A stretch of DNA of 64,000 nt from Xanthobacteraceae bacterium (GTDB lineage Bacteria > Pseudomonadota > Alphaproteobacteria > Rhizobiales > Xanthobacteraceae): the NCBI GenBank assembly GCA_024508855.1, contig JANINJ010000045.1, positions 36,579-100,578 on the forward strand, in the 5' to 3' direction. The translations under genes and the position numbers were made by a program. Under the pieces are notes generated by a model, which did no database searches, was not told where the DNA came from, and saw only the letters and a program-made list of their open reading frames with translations. Position 1 is the stretch's first letter. Each line of letters starts with the position of its first letter. Of this stretch, positions 37,845-46,931 are shown piece after piece.

Positions 37845-38963
37845 ATGCTGCACATTGAGATCGAGCCGGTCTGGCGGTTTCGGATGACTGGCAGCCCTCA
37901 CTCCGCTGTCGTGATGCTGGGCGTGCTCAACGAAATCCGTAAAAGCGGCAAGCTCACCAATGCCGCCAACCACGCGCAGCTCTCGTATCGCCACGTCTGG
38001 AATCTGATCGAGCAGTGGTCCGCGTTCTTCGGCGTACCGCTGGTGGAAACCCATCGTGGCAAGGGCACCACGCTGACCGCGTTCGGCGAGAAGCTGGTGT
38101 GGGCCGGACAACGCCTGCAAGCCCGCCTCGGGCCGCAGCTGGAAAATCTCGCGCAGGAACTGGCGACCGAAATCAATCCGTTCCTGCGGCAGGGCCCCGC
38201 CGTCATCCGCGTTCACGCGAGTCACGGCTTCGCGGTGCCGAAACTGCGCGAACTGCTGGACCAGACGCCGGGCATTGGCGTCGACCTTCGCTACGTCAGC
38301 AACCAGAATTCGCTGGTGTCGCTGGCGCAGGATGCCTGCGACCTGTCGGGCGTTCACCTGCCGCGCGGCGAACTGCGCCAGCAAAGCATCGACGCCTGCA
38401 AGGAACTGCTCGATCCGCGCGAATATCGCGTCATCAGCTTCGTCACCCGCGAAATGGGCCTGATGGTCAAACGCGGCAATCCGCTGCAGATCACGTCATT
38501 GAAAGAACTCGTCGACAGCAAAGCCCGTTTCGTCAACCGCGATCACGATTCCGGGACGCGGCAGCTGTTCGACCAGTTGCTTGCGCAGCAGAAGATCGAC
38601 GAGGCCTCGATCAACGGCGCACAGCAGATCGAATTCACCCATCCTGCGGTGGCGGCCTACGTCGCCAGCGGCATGGCCGATGTCAGTTTCGGCGTCCAGG
38701 CGGCGGCGCATCAGTTCGGACTGGATTTCATCCGGCTGCTGACCGAGGACTATTTCTTCATCTGCCGCCGTTCCTTCCTCGAAACCGAGCCGATGAAGCG
38801 CGTGATCGAAATCATGAAAGGCCGCGAATTCCAGGAGGCCGTGTCCAGCCTGCCCGGTTACGTCGCGACCGACACCGGCGAGATCAAGACGGTTCGGGAA
38901 TTTCTCGACAGCGTCGAATCCCGGCAATCGCATCGCAAGGATGCGCAGGCGACGGCAAAATAG
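37845..38963 (+). CDS. Helix-turn-helix regulator with periplasmic-binding-like domain
   Basis: The 372-residue cytoplasmic protein has an N-terminal ModE/LysR-like winged helix (VVMLGVLNEIRKSGKLTNAANHAQLSYRHVWNLIEQWSAFFGVPLVETHRGKGTTLTAFGE). A periplasmic-binding-protein-like (PBP_like, PF12727 type) effector domain follows, with GVHLPRG, VNRDHDSGTRQLFDQLL and DVSFGVQAAAHQFGLDFI. Related regulators are linked to molybdate or to formate dehydrogenase and molybdenum enzymes. Here the likely target is the divergent aldehyde dehydrogenase; the ligand is unknown. Confidence 0.85.
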   Translation: MLHIEIEPVWRFRMTGSPHSAVVMLGVLNEIRKSGKLTNAANHAQLSYRHVWNLIEQWSAFFGVPLVETHRGKGTTLTAFGEKLVWAGQRLQARLGPQLENLAQELATEINPFLRQGPAVIRVHASHGFAVPKLRELLDQTPGIGVDLRYVSNQNSLVSLAQDACDLSGVHLPRGELRQQSIDACKELLDPREYRVISFVTREMGLMVKRGNPLQITSLKELVDSKARFVNRDHDSGTRQLFDQLLAQQKIDEASINGAQQIEFTHPAVAAYVASGMADVSFGVQAAAHQFGLDFIRLLTEDYFFICRRSFLETEPMKRVIEIMKGREFQEAVSSLPGYVATDTGEIKTVREFLDSVESRQSHRKDAQATAK

Positions 38964-38975
38964 ATTCGGATTCCG

Positions 38976-39740
38976 CTAGCGCGGCAGCACGGCACTGAAC
39001 ACGGATTTGGCGGCAGCAAGCATATCATCCGCCACCGTCGTGCGCGTGGCGGTCGTATCCGCAGTTCGATTTTCCGACACGCCGAACATTCGCGACACCG
39101 ACGGAATATCCGCCGGCGGGATCAGCCGTCTCGACCCATTGTCGCTGTCATCCGTCACATCGCGGCGCGGCGCGGCCGTTTGGCTGTCGTTTGCCGGACG
39201 CGGCTCTTCCACCGCCGATGCGGCAATATTGATCGCGGGCGGCAACGGCTGGACCGACGCCGGCTGAACGGTCTGCGGCTGAACGGACCTGATCGCGACG
39301 ACGCTGGGCCGCGGTGTCTCGTGGCTACGCGCAGACGCTTCGACCGGGCGCACCGGCGCATTCGACGCGCGCAGACGCTCGATCACCGCACGCGCCAGAT
39401 CATTCGCCTCGCGCGACTCGGCACGGTGGCTTTCAGTCGCGACCGGGATGACCTTGGCCACCGCATGTTCGTGCGGGACCGACTTGTCGGGAGTCAGCGT
39501 GTCGGGCGATGTCGTGGCGACAGTTTCCGGCTTGTCCGCAGCCTGCTTCGCGCTGGCGATTACTTCGGTTGGCTTGACGTCCGGTTTCGCGGTTCCGGGG
39601 ATGGCGGTCGATGCAATGGCCGCTTCCGGCGGGTTGGCCGGTTTGGAGATGATGTAGTGATTGACGATGTAGGCCCCGATCACCGTCGCGGTGACTGACG
39701 GCAAAATTTCCAGGACGAATTTCGAAACGAACTTGAGCAT
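38976..39740 (-). CDS. Single-pass membrane-anchored Pro/Ala-rich protein
   Basis: This 254-residue protein starts with one membrane segment (FVSKFVLEILPSVTATVIGAYIVNHYII) followed by a long low-complexity Pro/Ala/Thr/Val-rich region that is probably disordered and periplasmic. No enzymatic motif was seen. The ATG at 39740 has GGAG 9 bases upstream. It converges with the helix-turn-helix regulator gene and lies downstream of the barrel gene with a gap of about 110 bp. Function is unknown. Confidence 0.55.
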   Translation of the reverse strand: MLKFVSKFVLEILPSVTATVIGAYIVNHYIISKPANPPEAAIASTAIPGTAKPDVKPTEVIASAKQAADKPETVATTSPDTLTPDKSVPHEHAVAKVIPVATESHRAESREANDLARAVIERLRASNAPVRPVEASARSHETPRPSVVAIRSVQPQTVQPASVQPLPPAINIAASAVEEPRPANDSQTAAPRRDVTDDSDNGSRRLIPPADIPSVSRMFGVSENRTADTTATRTTVADDMLAAAKSVFSAVLPR

Positions 39741-39848
39741 CACCGACCACTCCCCAACGCATCGTCTGATGCTGGAACTTTGGGGCCGATTGAGGGATCA
39801 ATCGCGACGGATCGGTGGCAAACCACCGATCCGCCGTGACGTTTGATG

Positions 39849-41336
39849 TCACAATAATTTCAATCGCCCGAACACCATGTAGCCGGTCAGGTCGCGGCCA
39901 TACTCGGCCTTCAGGTCGTCCGGCAGCACGTAACGGCTGACCAGCCCGCCGATACCGAATTTCACCCGTTCGGTACGCAGGAAGTCATAGATGCCGCCGA
40001 CCGAAACCTTGTTGACCGTGAAGGTACGGCCCTCAAGCCCCGGGATATCGTGGGTCAGTTCGTTCTCCGCCGCCCGCTCGGCCCGCATGAACAGCGTGAC
40101 GTTGTTCTTGAGGATGGCCGAACTTTCGATCAGGTAGGCATCGAGCGTATCGCCGGGCCGCAGCATCTTGCGGCCCCACGCCAGCGTCGTGCTCCAGAGA
40201 TGGCCGTCGCCGAATGGCGTGGTGTAGATCGCCGAGGCAGTGATGCGGTCCTCGTCCATCGTTGGCGCCAGTTGCTCCGGCGAGGTCAGGTGACCATAGG
40301 ACACCTGCAATGCCCACTCGCGCGTCGGATTCCAGCTCACCCGCCCCGCAAAGCTGTCGAGCGACGGCCGCTCGATATCGTAGCGGTATTGATCCGGCTC
40401 GCGGCCGCGGAAGGCCGAAGCCTCGACCTTCCAGTCATTGACGACCAGCCCGGCCGTGACGACGCCGAACGTGATGTGCGTGGAATCGAGCCAGTGATGG
40501 CTGATCGGCGCTTCCGGATTATCCATGCCGCTGGTGCGATGCATGAAGGCCGGCGGTCCCAGCGCGGGCTCTCCCGGCAGGCCGCCATAAACGAACACGC
40601 TGGAATTGGCGGAGAGATTGACGCTGTAGGTCGCCGCCAGTTCCATGAACAGGTCATGCGGATGCTGGCGGTCGACCAAGTGCGAAGTACCGTTGGCGGT
40701 CTCCCCGGTTGCGAGCAGCAGCGGATAGCCGTTCGGCCCCATGAACGGCTCCGGCGACAGCATGGCGCGGAGGCCCAACGTGCCATCGCCCAGCGGACGC
40801 TGCCCCATCACCATGAGCATGCCGCTCGCGAAGGTCTGGCTGGCGCCACGCGGCCCGGGCTGACGATCGTAGATCAGGTTCACCGATCCGTGCGTCATCA
40901 CGCTCCAGTCGGCCAGTTGCTGTTGCAGCCCCTCATGCGGCGTCGCATCCGGCACCCAGCTGGTGCCGGAGCCCTCGCGCGTCATCGCGTAGGGGCCAAG
41001 CGCCCCCGTCATATGCATCCCGTGGCCCGCCATATCATGGCCCATCTGGCCATGATCCATTCGATCCATCGGCGGCGCGGCCGAGGGCGACGCGGCGGCG
41101 CGCTTCGTGTGCTTGCGGGGTTTGCGATGCGTCGCTGGCATCGCCATCGACGAATGATCGTGCATGGCATGGTCCATGCCGGCAGTCGTGGCTGCGGGAT
41201 GGTTCATCGGCGCTGACTCGTGCTGCACCGCCGGCTCGCCGAATGCGGCGGTCGACAACGCGGACAGTATGACAACATGAGCGAAGATAGCGTTCGGTGC
41301 GCGGGCTCTGCCGCGGCGAGGCGTTAGGGAAAGCAT
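39849..41336 (-). CDS. Putative outer-membrane barrel with Met/His-rich metal-binding-like N-terminus
   Basis: The 495-residue exported protein has an N-terminal hydrophobic signal, then a Met/His-rich stretch (GMDHAMHDHSSMAMP and MDRMDHGQMGHDMAGHGMHM, about residues 45-110). Motifs like MDHxxM occur in copper-resistance proteins such as CopB/PcoB. The rest alternates aromatic/hydrophobic strands (TFGVVTAGLVVNDWKVEASAFRG, VSVGGIYDFLRTERVKFGIGG), consistent with an outer-membrane beta barrel. No close named family was recognised. GAGGATCAC precedes the ATG. It is next to another His/Met-rich exported protein. Confidence 0.6.
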   Translation of the reverse strand: MLSLTPRRGRARAPNAIFAHVVILSALSTAAFGEPAVQHESAPMNHPAATTAGMDHAMHDHSSMAMPATHRKPRKHTKRAAASPSAAPPMDRMDHGQMGHDMAGHGMHMTGALGPYAMTREGSGTSWVPDATPHEGLQQQLADWSVMTHGSVNLIYDRQPGPRGASQTFASGMLMVMGQRPLGDGTLGLRAMLSPEPFMGPNGYPLLLATGETANGTSHLVDRQHPHDLFMELAATYSVNLSANSSVFVYGGLPGEPALGPPAFMHRTSGMDNPEAPISHHWLDSTHITFGVVTAGLVVNDWKVEASAFRGREPDQYRYDIERPSLDSFAGRVSWNPTREWALQVSYGHLTSPEQLAPTMDEDRITASAIYTTPFGDGHLWSTTLAWGRKMLRPGDTLDAYLIESSAILKNNVTLFMRAERAAENELTHDIPGLEGRTFTVNKVSVGGIYDFLRTERVKFGIGGLVSRYVLPDDLKAEYGRDLTGYMVFGRLKLL

Positions 41337-41419
41337 GTGATCCTCGGATCGGAATGATGACGTGACAAGCGGAGCCGCCGGTTCGGCGGCATGGTCGCGT
41401 CAAGAGCCGACGCGACCCT

Positions 41420-41818
41420 TCACGTCGCGAGGATCGGGATTCCGGGATCGATCAGGAGGATGGAATCGGGACGGATCTGCACTGCAATCACGTAACTCAC
41501 GCCGACGGTCCGACGCTCCGGGATCGCCACGCGCGCATGCGCCGCATCGCCTGCGCAAAGGCTCAGGCAACCGCAATTACAGGTGTCGGTCAGAACCTTG
41601 CCGTCAGGGTGATGCTGCTGATTCTGCGACGGTGCGGCGTGGGCATGATCCGGCATCGCGTCCGGCACCTGGTGATGCCCCATGGCCTGATGCTGATGGA
41701 GTGCCATCTCGCTGTGATGAACGGTCGCGCAAGGCATCGCATGGGCAAACGGCATTCCGCCGACGATCAGCGAGATCGCCAGCAGACAGATCAGGCCGCG
41801 TTGCACGATCCAGCTCAT
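41420..41818 (-). CDS. Exported His/Met/Cys-rich small protein
   Basis: This 132-residue protein has a signal peptide (MSWIVQRGLICLLAISLIVGGMPFAHA). A stretch rich in His and Met follows (HHSEMALHQHQAMGHH, MPDHAHAAPSQNQQHHPDG), then CNCGCLSLC. The composition suggests metal binding, most likely copper, in the periplasm. It resembles the small His/Cys-rich leader or helper proteins found beside copper-resistance genes, but no family is certain. It is 83 bp upstream of the Met/His-rich barrel gene on the same strand. Confidence 0.6.
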   Translation of the reverse strand: MSWIVQRGLICLLAISLIVGGMPFAHAMPCATVHHSEMALHQHQAMGHHQVPDAMPDHAHAAPSQNQQHHPDGKVLTDTCNCGCLSLCAGDAAHARVAIPERRTVGVSYVIAVQIRPDSILLIDPGIPILAT

Positions 41819-41875
41819 TTGCCCAGACTATTCAAATCCGCGAATCCTGACCAGAGATCCGTTGCACCGCTTCGC

Positions 41876-42163
41876 TTACGCTTTCAATTCGACTTCCAGG
41901 AACACGATCGTGTCCTTGGTCTCGTTGAGCACGTCGTGCTCGACGCCCGCCTTGCGAAAATACGATTTGCCGATCTGCAGTTTCGCGATGGAGCGTGACC
42001 CGTCGGGCGCCACGATCGTCATGTCGCTGTTGGTCACCGGAACGATCACGTAATCCATCTCGTGCCGATGGTGGCCGGTCGCGCTGCCCGGCTCCAGCCG
42101 CCACTCAGTGACGCGCACCTCGTCATTGTCGATCTGGGTATCGGATGTGGCGCTGATCGTCAT
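41876..42163 (-). CDS. Cupin-domain protein
   Basis: This 95-residue single-domain cupin has motif 1 in GSATGHHRHEMDYVIVPVTNS (His ligands plus Glu) and a shortened motif 2 around RKAGVEHDVLNETKD. The core is compatible with a metal-dependent or sensing role. The gene is 18 bp after the ChaA-like antiporter gene and probably cotranscribed with it. GAGGGACC precedes the ATG. No substrate can be given. Confidence 0.85.
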   Translation of the reverse strand: MTISATSDTQIDNDEVRVTEWRLEPGSATGHHRHEMDYVIVPVTNSDMTIVAPDGSRSIAKLQIGKSYFRKAGVEHDVLNETKDTIVFLEVELKA

Positions 42164-42181
42164 GATGGTCCCTCACCTGTT

Positions 42182-43273
42182 CTACGGCACGAACGCTGTG
42201 AACAGGAATACCGCAAACACCAGCACATGCACCAGCCCGAACAGGATATTCGTGCGCCCGGTTCCGAACGTCAACATGCTGACGAGGATCGTCATCACCA
42301 ACAACACCATCTCGCGCGGGCTGAGACCGAGCACGAGATCCTTCTTCAGCACGATCACCGCAACCGACACCGCAGGAATGGTGAGGCCGATGGTGGCGAG
42401 CGACGACCCCAGAGCAAGGTTGATGCTGCGCTGAAGCTGGTTCCGCTTCGCCGCGGCGATGGCGGCGACGCTTTCCGGCAGCAGGATCAACAGCGCCACG
42501 ACGATGCCGGCAAATGCCGGCGGCGCGCCGATCGCCATCGCGGTGGCATCGATGACGACGGAGAATTTCTTCGCCAGCACCACCACACCGATCAGCGCCA
42601 GCAGCAGCAACCCGACGCTCATCCACAACTCGCTATTGGAGATCGCATGCGCCTCACCGTCGTCACTGTCGGCGGTGAAATAATTGCGATGCCGGATCGT
42701 CTGCGTATAAAGAAATACGCCATACAGCAGCAGCGTGACGCAACTGACGAAGGCAAGCTGCGCGACGGAATAGAACGGTCCCGACGTCGTCAGCGTGTAA
42801 TTCGGCAGAACGAGCGTGATGGTCGCCAGCACGATCAGCACGCTGAGATAGACGTTCGCGCCGGTGATCTGGAAATCCTGCTCGCGGTAGCGAAAGCCGC
42901 CGCTCATGATGCAGATGCCGACCAGCCCGTTGCAGACGATCATGACGACGGCAAACACCGTGTCGCGCGCCAGCGTCGGCACTTCCTTTTCGCCGAGCAT
43001 GATGGTCGCGATTACCGCCACCTCAATGACGGTCACCGCCATGGTCAGCACCAGCGTGCCGTAGGGCTCGCCGACACGTTGCGCAATGACCTCTGCGTGA
43101 TGGACTGCGGCGAACACCGTGCCGAACAGGATGACCAGAACGATCAGCGCGTAAGCCAGACCCGTTGCCGAATGCGTAAAGGTCCAGTCGAGGGCGGTCG
43201 CGATCGCGAAAAACAAAACGGCCAGCGTGGGAAAGACCCACGCTGACCGCGGCATTGAACCGTGTGCGCTCAT
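42182..43273 (-). CDS. ChaA-like Ca2+/H+ (cation/proton) antiporter
   Basis: The 363-residue membrane protein belongs to the CaCA superfamily. It has about eleven membrane helices and two conserved acidic repeats: VFAAVHHAEVIAQRVGEPYGTLVLTMAVTVIEVAVIATIM and GAPPAFAGIVVALLILLPESVAAIAAAKRNQLQRSINLALGSSLATIGLTIPAV. It exchanges Ca2+, or possibly Na+ or K+, for protons across the inner membrane. ATG 43273 with AAAGGGGC is used. It lies only 17 bases after the pntB stop, so a joint transcript with the transhydrogenase is likely. Confidence 0.88.
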   Translation of the reverse strand: MSAHGSMPRSAWVFPTLAVLFFAIATALDWTFTHSATGLAYALIVLVILFGTVFAAVHHAEVIAQRVGEPYGTLVLTMAVTVIEVAVIATIMLGEKEVPTLARDTVFAVVMIVCNGLVGICIMSGGFRYREQDFQITGANVYLSVLIVLATITLVLPNYTLTTSGPFYSVAQLAFVSCVTLLLYGVFLYTQTIRHRNYFTADSDDGEAHAISNSELWMSVGLLLLALIGVVVLAKKFSVVIDATAMAIGAPPAFAGIVVALLILLPESVAAIAAAKRNQLQRSINLALGSSLATIGLTIPAVSVAVIVLKKDLVLGLSPREMVLLVMTILVSMLTFGTGRTNILFGLVHVLVFAVFLFTAFVP

Positions 43274-43290
43274 GATGCCCCTTTCGGGTG

Positions 43291-44691
43291 CTACATTGCC
43301 TTGACGATGTTCTCGGTCATCTTCTTGGCATCGCCGAGCAGCATCATGGTGTTGTCGCGATAGAACAGCGGATTGTCGATGCCGGCGTAGCCCGAGGCCA
43401 GCGAGCGCTTGATGAACATCACGGTGCCGGCTTTCCATACCTGCAGCACAGGCATGCCGTAGATCGGCGAGGTCTTGTCCTCTTCCGCCGCCGGGTTGGT
43501 GACGTCGTTGGCGCCGATCACGAAGGCAACGTCGGCCTGGGCGAACTCGGAGTTGATGTCCTCGAGCTCGAATACCTCGTCATAGGGCACGCTGGCTTCC
43601 GCCAGCAGCACGTTCATGTGGCCGGGCATGCGGCCCGCCACCGGATGAATGGCGTACTTCACTTCCACGCCTTCGGCCTTGAGCTTGTCCGCCATCTCGC
43701 GCAGCGCGTGCTGGGCCTGCGCCACCGCCATGCCGTAGCCCGGCACGATGATGACCTTCTGCGCGTTCTTCATGATGAAGGCCGCGTCATCCGCCGAACC
43801 GAGCTTGACTGGCCGCGCCTCGCCACCGGCACCGCCGCCGGCCGCCGCGGTCTCACCGCCGAAGCCGCCGAGGATCACCGAGATGAACGAGCGGTTCATC
43901 GCGTGGCACATGATGTAGGACAGGATCGCACCGGAGGAGCCGACCAGCGCGCCGGTGATGATCAGCGCCGAATTGCCCAGCGTGAAGCCGATGCCGGCCG
44001 CGGCCCAGCCCGAATACGAGTTCAGCATCGAGATCACGACCGGCATGTCGGCGCCGCCGATCGGAATGATCAGCAGCATGCCGAGCACAAGCGCGATGAT
44101 GGTGATCAGCCAGAAGTCGAGCGCACTGCCCGACATCACGAGGCCAACGATGAAGAAGATCAGCGCCAGCCCGAGCACGATATTGATGACGTGACGTGCC
44201 GGCAGAATGATCGGCGCGCCGCTCATGCGGCCGGACAGTTTCAGGAACGCGATCACCGAGCCCGTGAAGGTCAGCGCACCGATGGCAACGCCGAGCGACA
44301 TTTCGACCAGGCTCTGCGCGTGGATGTTGCCTGGCGTACCGATGCCGAACGCTTCCGGCGCATAGAACGCGCCGGCCGCCACCAGCACTGCGGCCATGCC
44401 GACCAGCGAGTGGAAGGCTGCGACCAGTTCCGGCATCGAAGTCATCGGAACCCGGCGTGCGATTACCGCGCCGATGCCGCCGCCGATGGCGATGCCGAGC
44501 ACGACCAGCAGCCACGCCATACCGTCGGCGGGCGGATGCGCCGCCAACGTGGTCGCCACCGCGATCACCATGCCGATCATGCCGAAGAAATTGCCCTGCC
44601 GGCTCGACGCGGGGCTCGACAGCCCGCGCAGCGACAGAATGAAGAGCACCCCGGCCACGAGGTACAATAATGCTGACAGATTGGCGTTCAT
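43291..44691 (-). CDS. pntB: NAD(P) transhydrogenase beta subunit
   Basis: The 466-residue subunit carries several membrane helices at its N-terminal half and the NADP(H)-binding domain III at the C-terminal end (KVIIVPGYGMAVAQAQHALREMADKLK and VAFVIGANDVTNPAAEEDKTSPIYGMPVL). It completes the proton-translocating transhydrogenase that reduces NADP+ with NADH at the expense of the proton gradient. It follows pntAB by 42 bp. Length is normal for PntB. Confidence 0.97.
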   Translation of the reverse strand: MNANLSALLYLVAGVLFILSLRGLSSPASSRQGNFFGMIGMVIAVATTLAAHPPADGMAWLLVVLGIAIGGGIGAVIARRVPMTSMPELVAAFHSLVGMAAVLVAAGAFYAPEAFGIGTPGNIHAQSLVEMSLGVAIGALTFTGSVIAFLKLSGRMSGAPIILPARHVINIVLGLALIFFIVGLVMSGSALDFWLITIIALVLGMLLIIPIGGADMPVVISMLNSYSGWAAAGIGFTLGNSALIITGALVGSSGAILSYIMCHAMNRSFISVILGGFGGETAAAGGGAGGEARPVKLGSADDAAFIMKNAQKVIIVPGYGMAVAQAQHALREMADKLKAEGVEVKYAIHPVAGRMPGHMNVLLAEASVPYDEVFELEDINSEFAQADVAFVIGANDVTNPAAEEDKTSPIYGMPVLQVWKAGTVMFIKRSLASGYAGIDNPLFYRDNTMMLLGDAKKMTENIVKAM

Positions 44692-44733
44692 CTCATGCCC
44701 CCGTTGTCTTCGTCACCTTGAGGTGCACGCCGT

Positions 44734-45054
44734 TCACTTCTGCTTCTTCTTGTACATCGCCAGCATGCGCTGGGTGACGAGGAAGCCGCCGAAGATATTT
44801 ACCGATGCGAAGATCAGCGCGACGAAGCCGAAGCCCCGCGCCCAGACCGTGCCGCTGTCGTTGCCGACCAGCGCTACGCCCACCGCGAGCAGCGCGCCGA
44901 CCACGATCACGGAGGAAATGGCATTGGTCACCGACATCAGTGGCGTATGCAGCGCCGGCGTAACCGACCACACCACGAAGTAGCCGACAAACACCGCGAG
45001 GACGAAAATCGACAGCCGGAACACGAACGGATCGACGATCTCAATGGCATGCAT
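44734..45054 (-). CDS. pntAB: NAD(P) transhydrogenase membrane subunit alpha 2
   Basis: This 106-residue membrane protein begins [48 protein letters not shown], the family signature, and has about three helices. It corresponds to the C-terminal membrane part of single-chain PntA. In this lineage PntA is split in two. The stop of pntAA and start of this gene are 11 bp apart. The longer frame up to 45147 is not supported. Confidence 0.95.
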   Translation of the reverse strand: MHAIEIVDPFVFRLSIFVLAVFVGYFVVWSVTPALHTPLMSVTNAISSVIVVGALLAVGVALVGNDSGTVWARGFGFVALIFASVNIFGGFLVTQRMLAMYKKKQK

Positions 45055-45065
45055 GGCTTGAGCCC

Positions 45066-46193
45066 CTATGCTTTCGGCTGGAAGTTCGGATGGATCACCG
45101 CGCCGTCCTTGGTCAGCGCCGTCGCCTTGACCAGTTCGTCGTCCCAATTGACGACGAGTGCCTTCGACGCCTTGTCGATCAGCGTCTCAATGAACGAGAA
45201 CAGATTGCGCGCGTAAAGCCCGGAAGCCGACGCTGCGACGCGACCGGCGACGTTGGTGAAACCAACGACCTTGACGCCGTCGAGATCGACGATTTCGCCT
45301 GGCTTCGCACCTTCGACGTTGCCGCCGCGCTCGATTGCCAGATCGACCAGCACCGAACCGGGTTTCATCGACTTGACCATCTCTGCCGTCACCAGCTTCG
45401 GAGCCGGGCGGCCGGGGATTAGCGCGGTCGTGATGATGACGTCTTGCTTCTTGATGTGTTCGGCAGTCAGAGCGGCCTGCTTGGCTTGATACTCTTTCGA
45501 CATTTCCTTGGCGTAGCCGCCAGCCGTCTGCGCGTTTTTGAATTCGTCATCTTCAACGGCAAGGAATTTGGCGCCGAGGCTCTCGACCTGCTCTTTCGTC
45601 GCCGGCCGCACGTCGGTCGCAGTCACCACCGCGCCAAGCCGCCGCGCCGTGGCGATGGCCTGCAATCCGGCGACGCCGACGCCCATCACGAAGACCTTGG
45701 CGGCGGGAACGGTGCCGGCCGCGGTCATCATCATCGGGAAGGCACGGCCGAACGCTTCGGCCGCTTCGATCACCGCGCGATAGCCGGCCAGGTTGGCCTG
45801 CGACGACAGCACGTCCATCACCTGCGCGCGGGTGATGCGCGGCATCAATTCCATCGCGAACGCCGATATGCCGGCATCGGCCATCGCCTTGAGCGCGGCA
45901 TCGTTGCCGTACGGATCCATGATCGCGATGACGAGGGCGCCTTTTTTGTAATTGCCAAGCTCCGCGGCTTCCGGCCGCTTCACCTTGATGACGATGTCGG
46001 CATCCTTGAGTGCGTCCGTACTGACGGTTGCACCAGCCGCGGTATAATCGGAATCGAGAAGTCCCGACTTCACCCCGGCGCCCGGCTCGACGGCAACCTC
46101 GGCACCCAGTGCCTTGAATTTTTTCACCGTGTCCGGCGTTGCCGCTACCCGCGGCTCCGAGCCGTCGACTTCCTTGGCTACACCAATCTTCAT
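45066..46193 (-). CDS. pntAA: NAD(P) transhydrogenase alpha 1 subunit, NAD-binding
   Basis: This 375-residue soluble NAD(H)-binding domain I starts [23 protein letters not shown]. The nucleotide-binding [31 protein letters not shown] and the mobile-loop region around [26 protein letters not shown] are present. It is the upstream enzyme gene of the operon, after the small subunit IV-like gene. A GGAGGGG site precedes the ATG. Confidence 0.97.
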   Translation of the reverse strand: MKIGVAKEVDGSEPRVAATPDTVKKFKALGAEVAVEPGAGVKSGLLDSDYTAAGATVSTDALKDADIVIKVKRPEAAELGNYKKGALVIAIMDPYGNDAALKAMADAGISAFAMELMPRITRAQVMDVLSSQANLAGYRAVIEAAEAFGRAFPMMMTAAGTVPAAKVFVMGVGVAGLQAIATARRLGAVVTATDVRPATKEQVESLGAKFLAVEDDEFKNAQTAGGYAKEMSKEYQAKQAALTAEHIKKQDVIITTALIPGRPAPKLVTAEMVKSMKPGSVLVDLAIERGGNVEGAKPGEIVDLDGVKVVGFTNVAGRVAASASGLYARNLFSFIETLIDKASKALVVNWDDELVKATALTKDGAVIHPNFQPKA

Positions 46194-46267
46194 GACCCCT
46201 CCCCCGGCGGCGCGGCAACTCGCGCGAAACTTATGGCGCCGCCTTGCCCGCGGCGCGATCGACTCGA

Positions 46268-46420
46268 TCAGGTCAGGAAAATAGCCATCAAGGCGACGAT
46301 GATGACGACGGTTGCAGTACCGAACTTCACCAGCTTGATGAAACCTTCGTAAGTGGCCTCGTGCGCAACGTAGTCGTTGCCGTCCGCCGTCGTGTACGCC
46401 ACTTCGCTATGATCAGACAT
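46268..46420 (-). CDS. aa3-type cytochrome c oxidase subunit IV-like small protein
   Basis: This 50-residue ORF encodes MSDHSEVAYTTADGNDYVAH followed by EATYEGFIKLVKFGTATVVI and IVALMAIFLT. It has a hydrophilic start and one C-terminal membrane helix, the layout of bacterial aa3-type oxidase subunit IV (PF07835 type), with the family EATYxGFIKLVK-like segment. A GGAGGG site precedes the ATG. It is upstream of pntAA on the same strand, 75 bp away. Real oxidase genes are not nearby, so its partner could be the oxidase or another complex. Confidence 0.78.
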   Translation of the reverse strand: MSDHSEVAYTTADGNDYVAHEATYEGFIKLVKFGTATVVIIVALMAIFLT

Positions 46421-46522
46421 CAGTCCCTCCAGTCAGGATCGCAGTTTGATCGTGGAATTACCGCAATCGCAATAGGAGAGCAACGGCGGCAAGCCCGTTG
46501 ACGGGCTTCGGCTACCGTCCAT

Positions 46523-46924
46523 TCAAGGTTTTTCGGGCGGCCAGTTGTCTTTTATCCAGCGGGTGAGGCTTTTCTCACTGACTTCACCGGCCGCGAGCGC
46601 GAGGATGATGGCCGTGGCGTGGGCAGGTGCAGGTTCGAAATGAACGCCGTTCTTCAGGAGAAAAATCATCATGCTCATGAACGCGGTGCGCTTGTTGCCA
46701 TCGACAAAGGCTTGATTTTTGGCCAACTCGTAAGCGTATGCCGCTGCAAGCTCAGGTAGCGTCGCCTGTTCATAGCGCCATTTATTGATCGGCCGCTCAA
46801 GCGCGGAATGCAACATCCCCTCGTCACGCATGCCCGGCGCACCGCCAAAGCGCCTCAACTGGCGAGCATGTATGGGGATGGCCTGTTCATAGGGAATCCA
46901 ATGCGGCTCGACCGGGTCGCTCAC
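46523..46924 (-). CDS. Doc/Fic family toxin with Gln in place of the motif His
   Basis: This 133-residue death-on-curing-type protein carries the Fic motif, here NQAFVDGNKRTA (residues 70-81). The position that is normally the catalytic His (HxFx(D/E)GN(K/G)R) is Gln (Q71, codon CAA). The rest of the loop, including F, D, G, N, K and R, is kept. Doc toxins phosphorylate EF-Tu and Fic proteins AMPylate; loss of the His should impair this. The start is GTG, 7 bases after the antitoxin stop. The partner is the AbrB-type antitoxin. Confidence 0.88.
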   Translation of the reverse strand: MSDPVEPHWIPYEQAIPIHARQLRRFGGAPGMRDEGMLHSALERPINKWRYEQATLPELAAAYAYELAKNQAFVDGNKRTAFMSMMIFLLKNGVHFEPAPAHATAIILALAAGEVSEKSLTRWIKDNWPPEKP

Positions 46925-46931
46925 AGGCTGC

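Noticed and set aside
43288-44670. 460-codon plus-strand open frame over pntB
   Set aside because: It is a shadow of the transhydrogenase subunit, with low-complexity His/Arg/Gln content.
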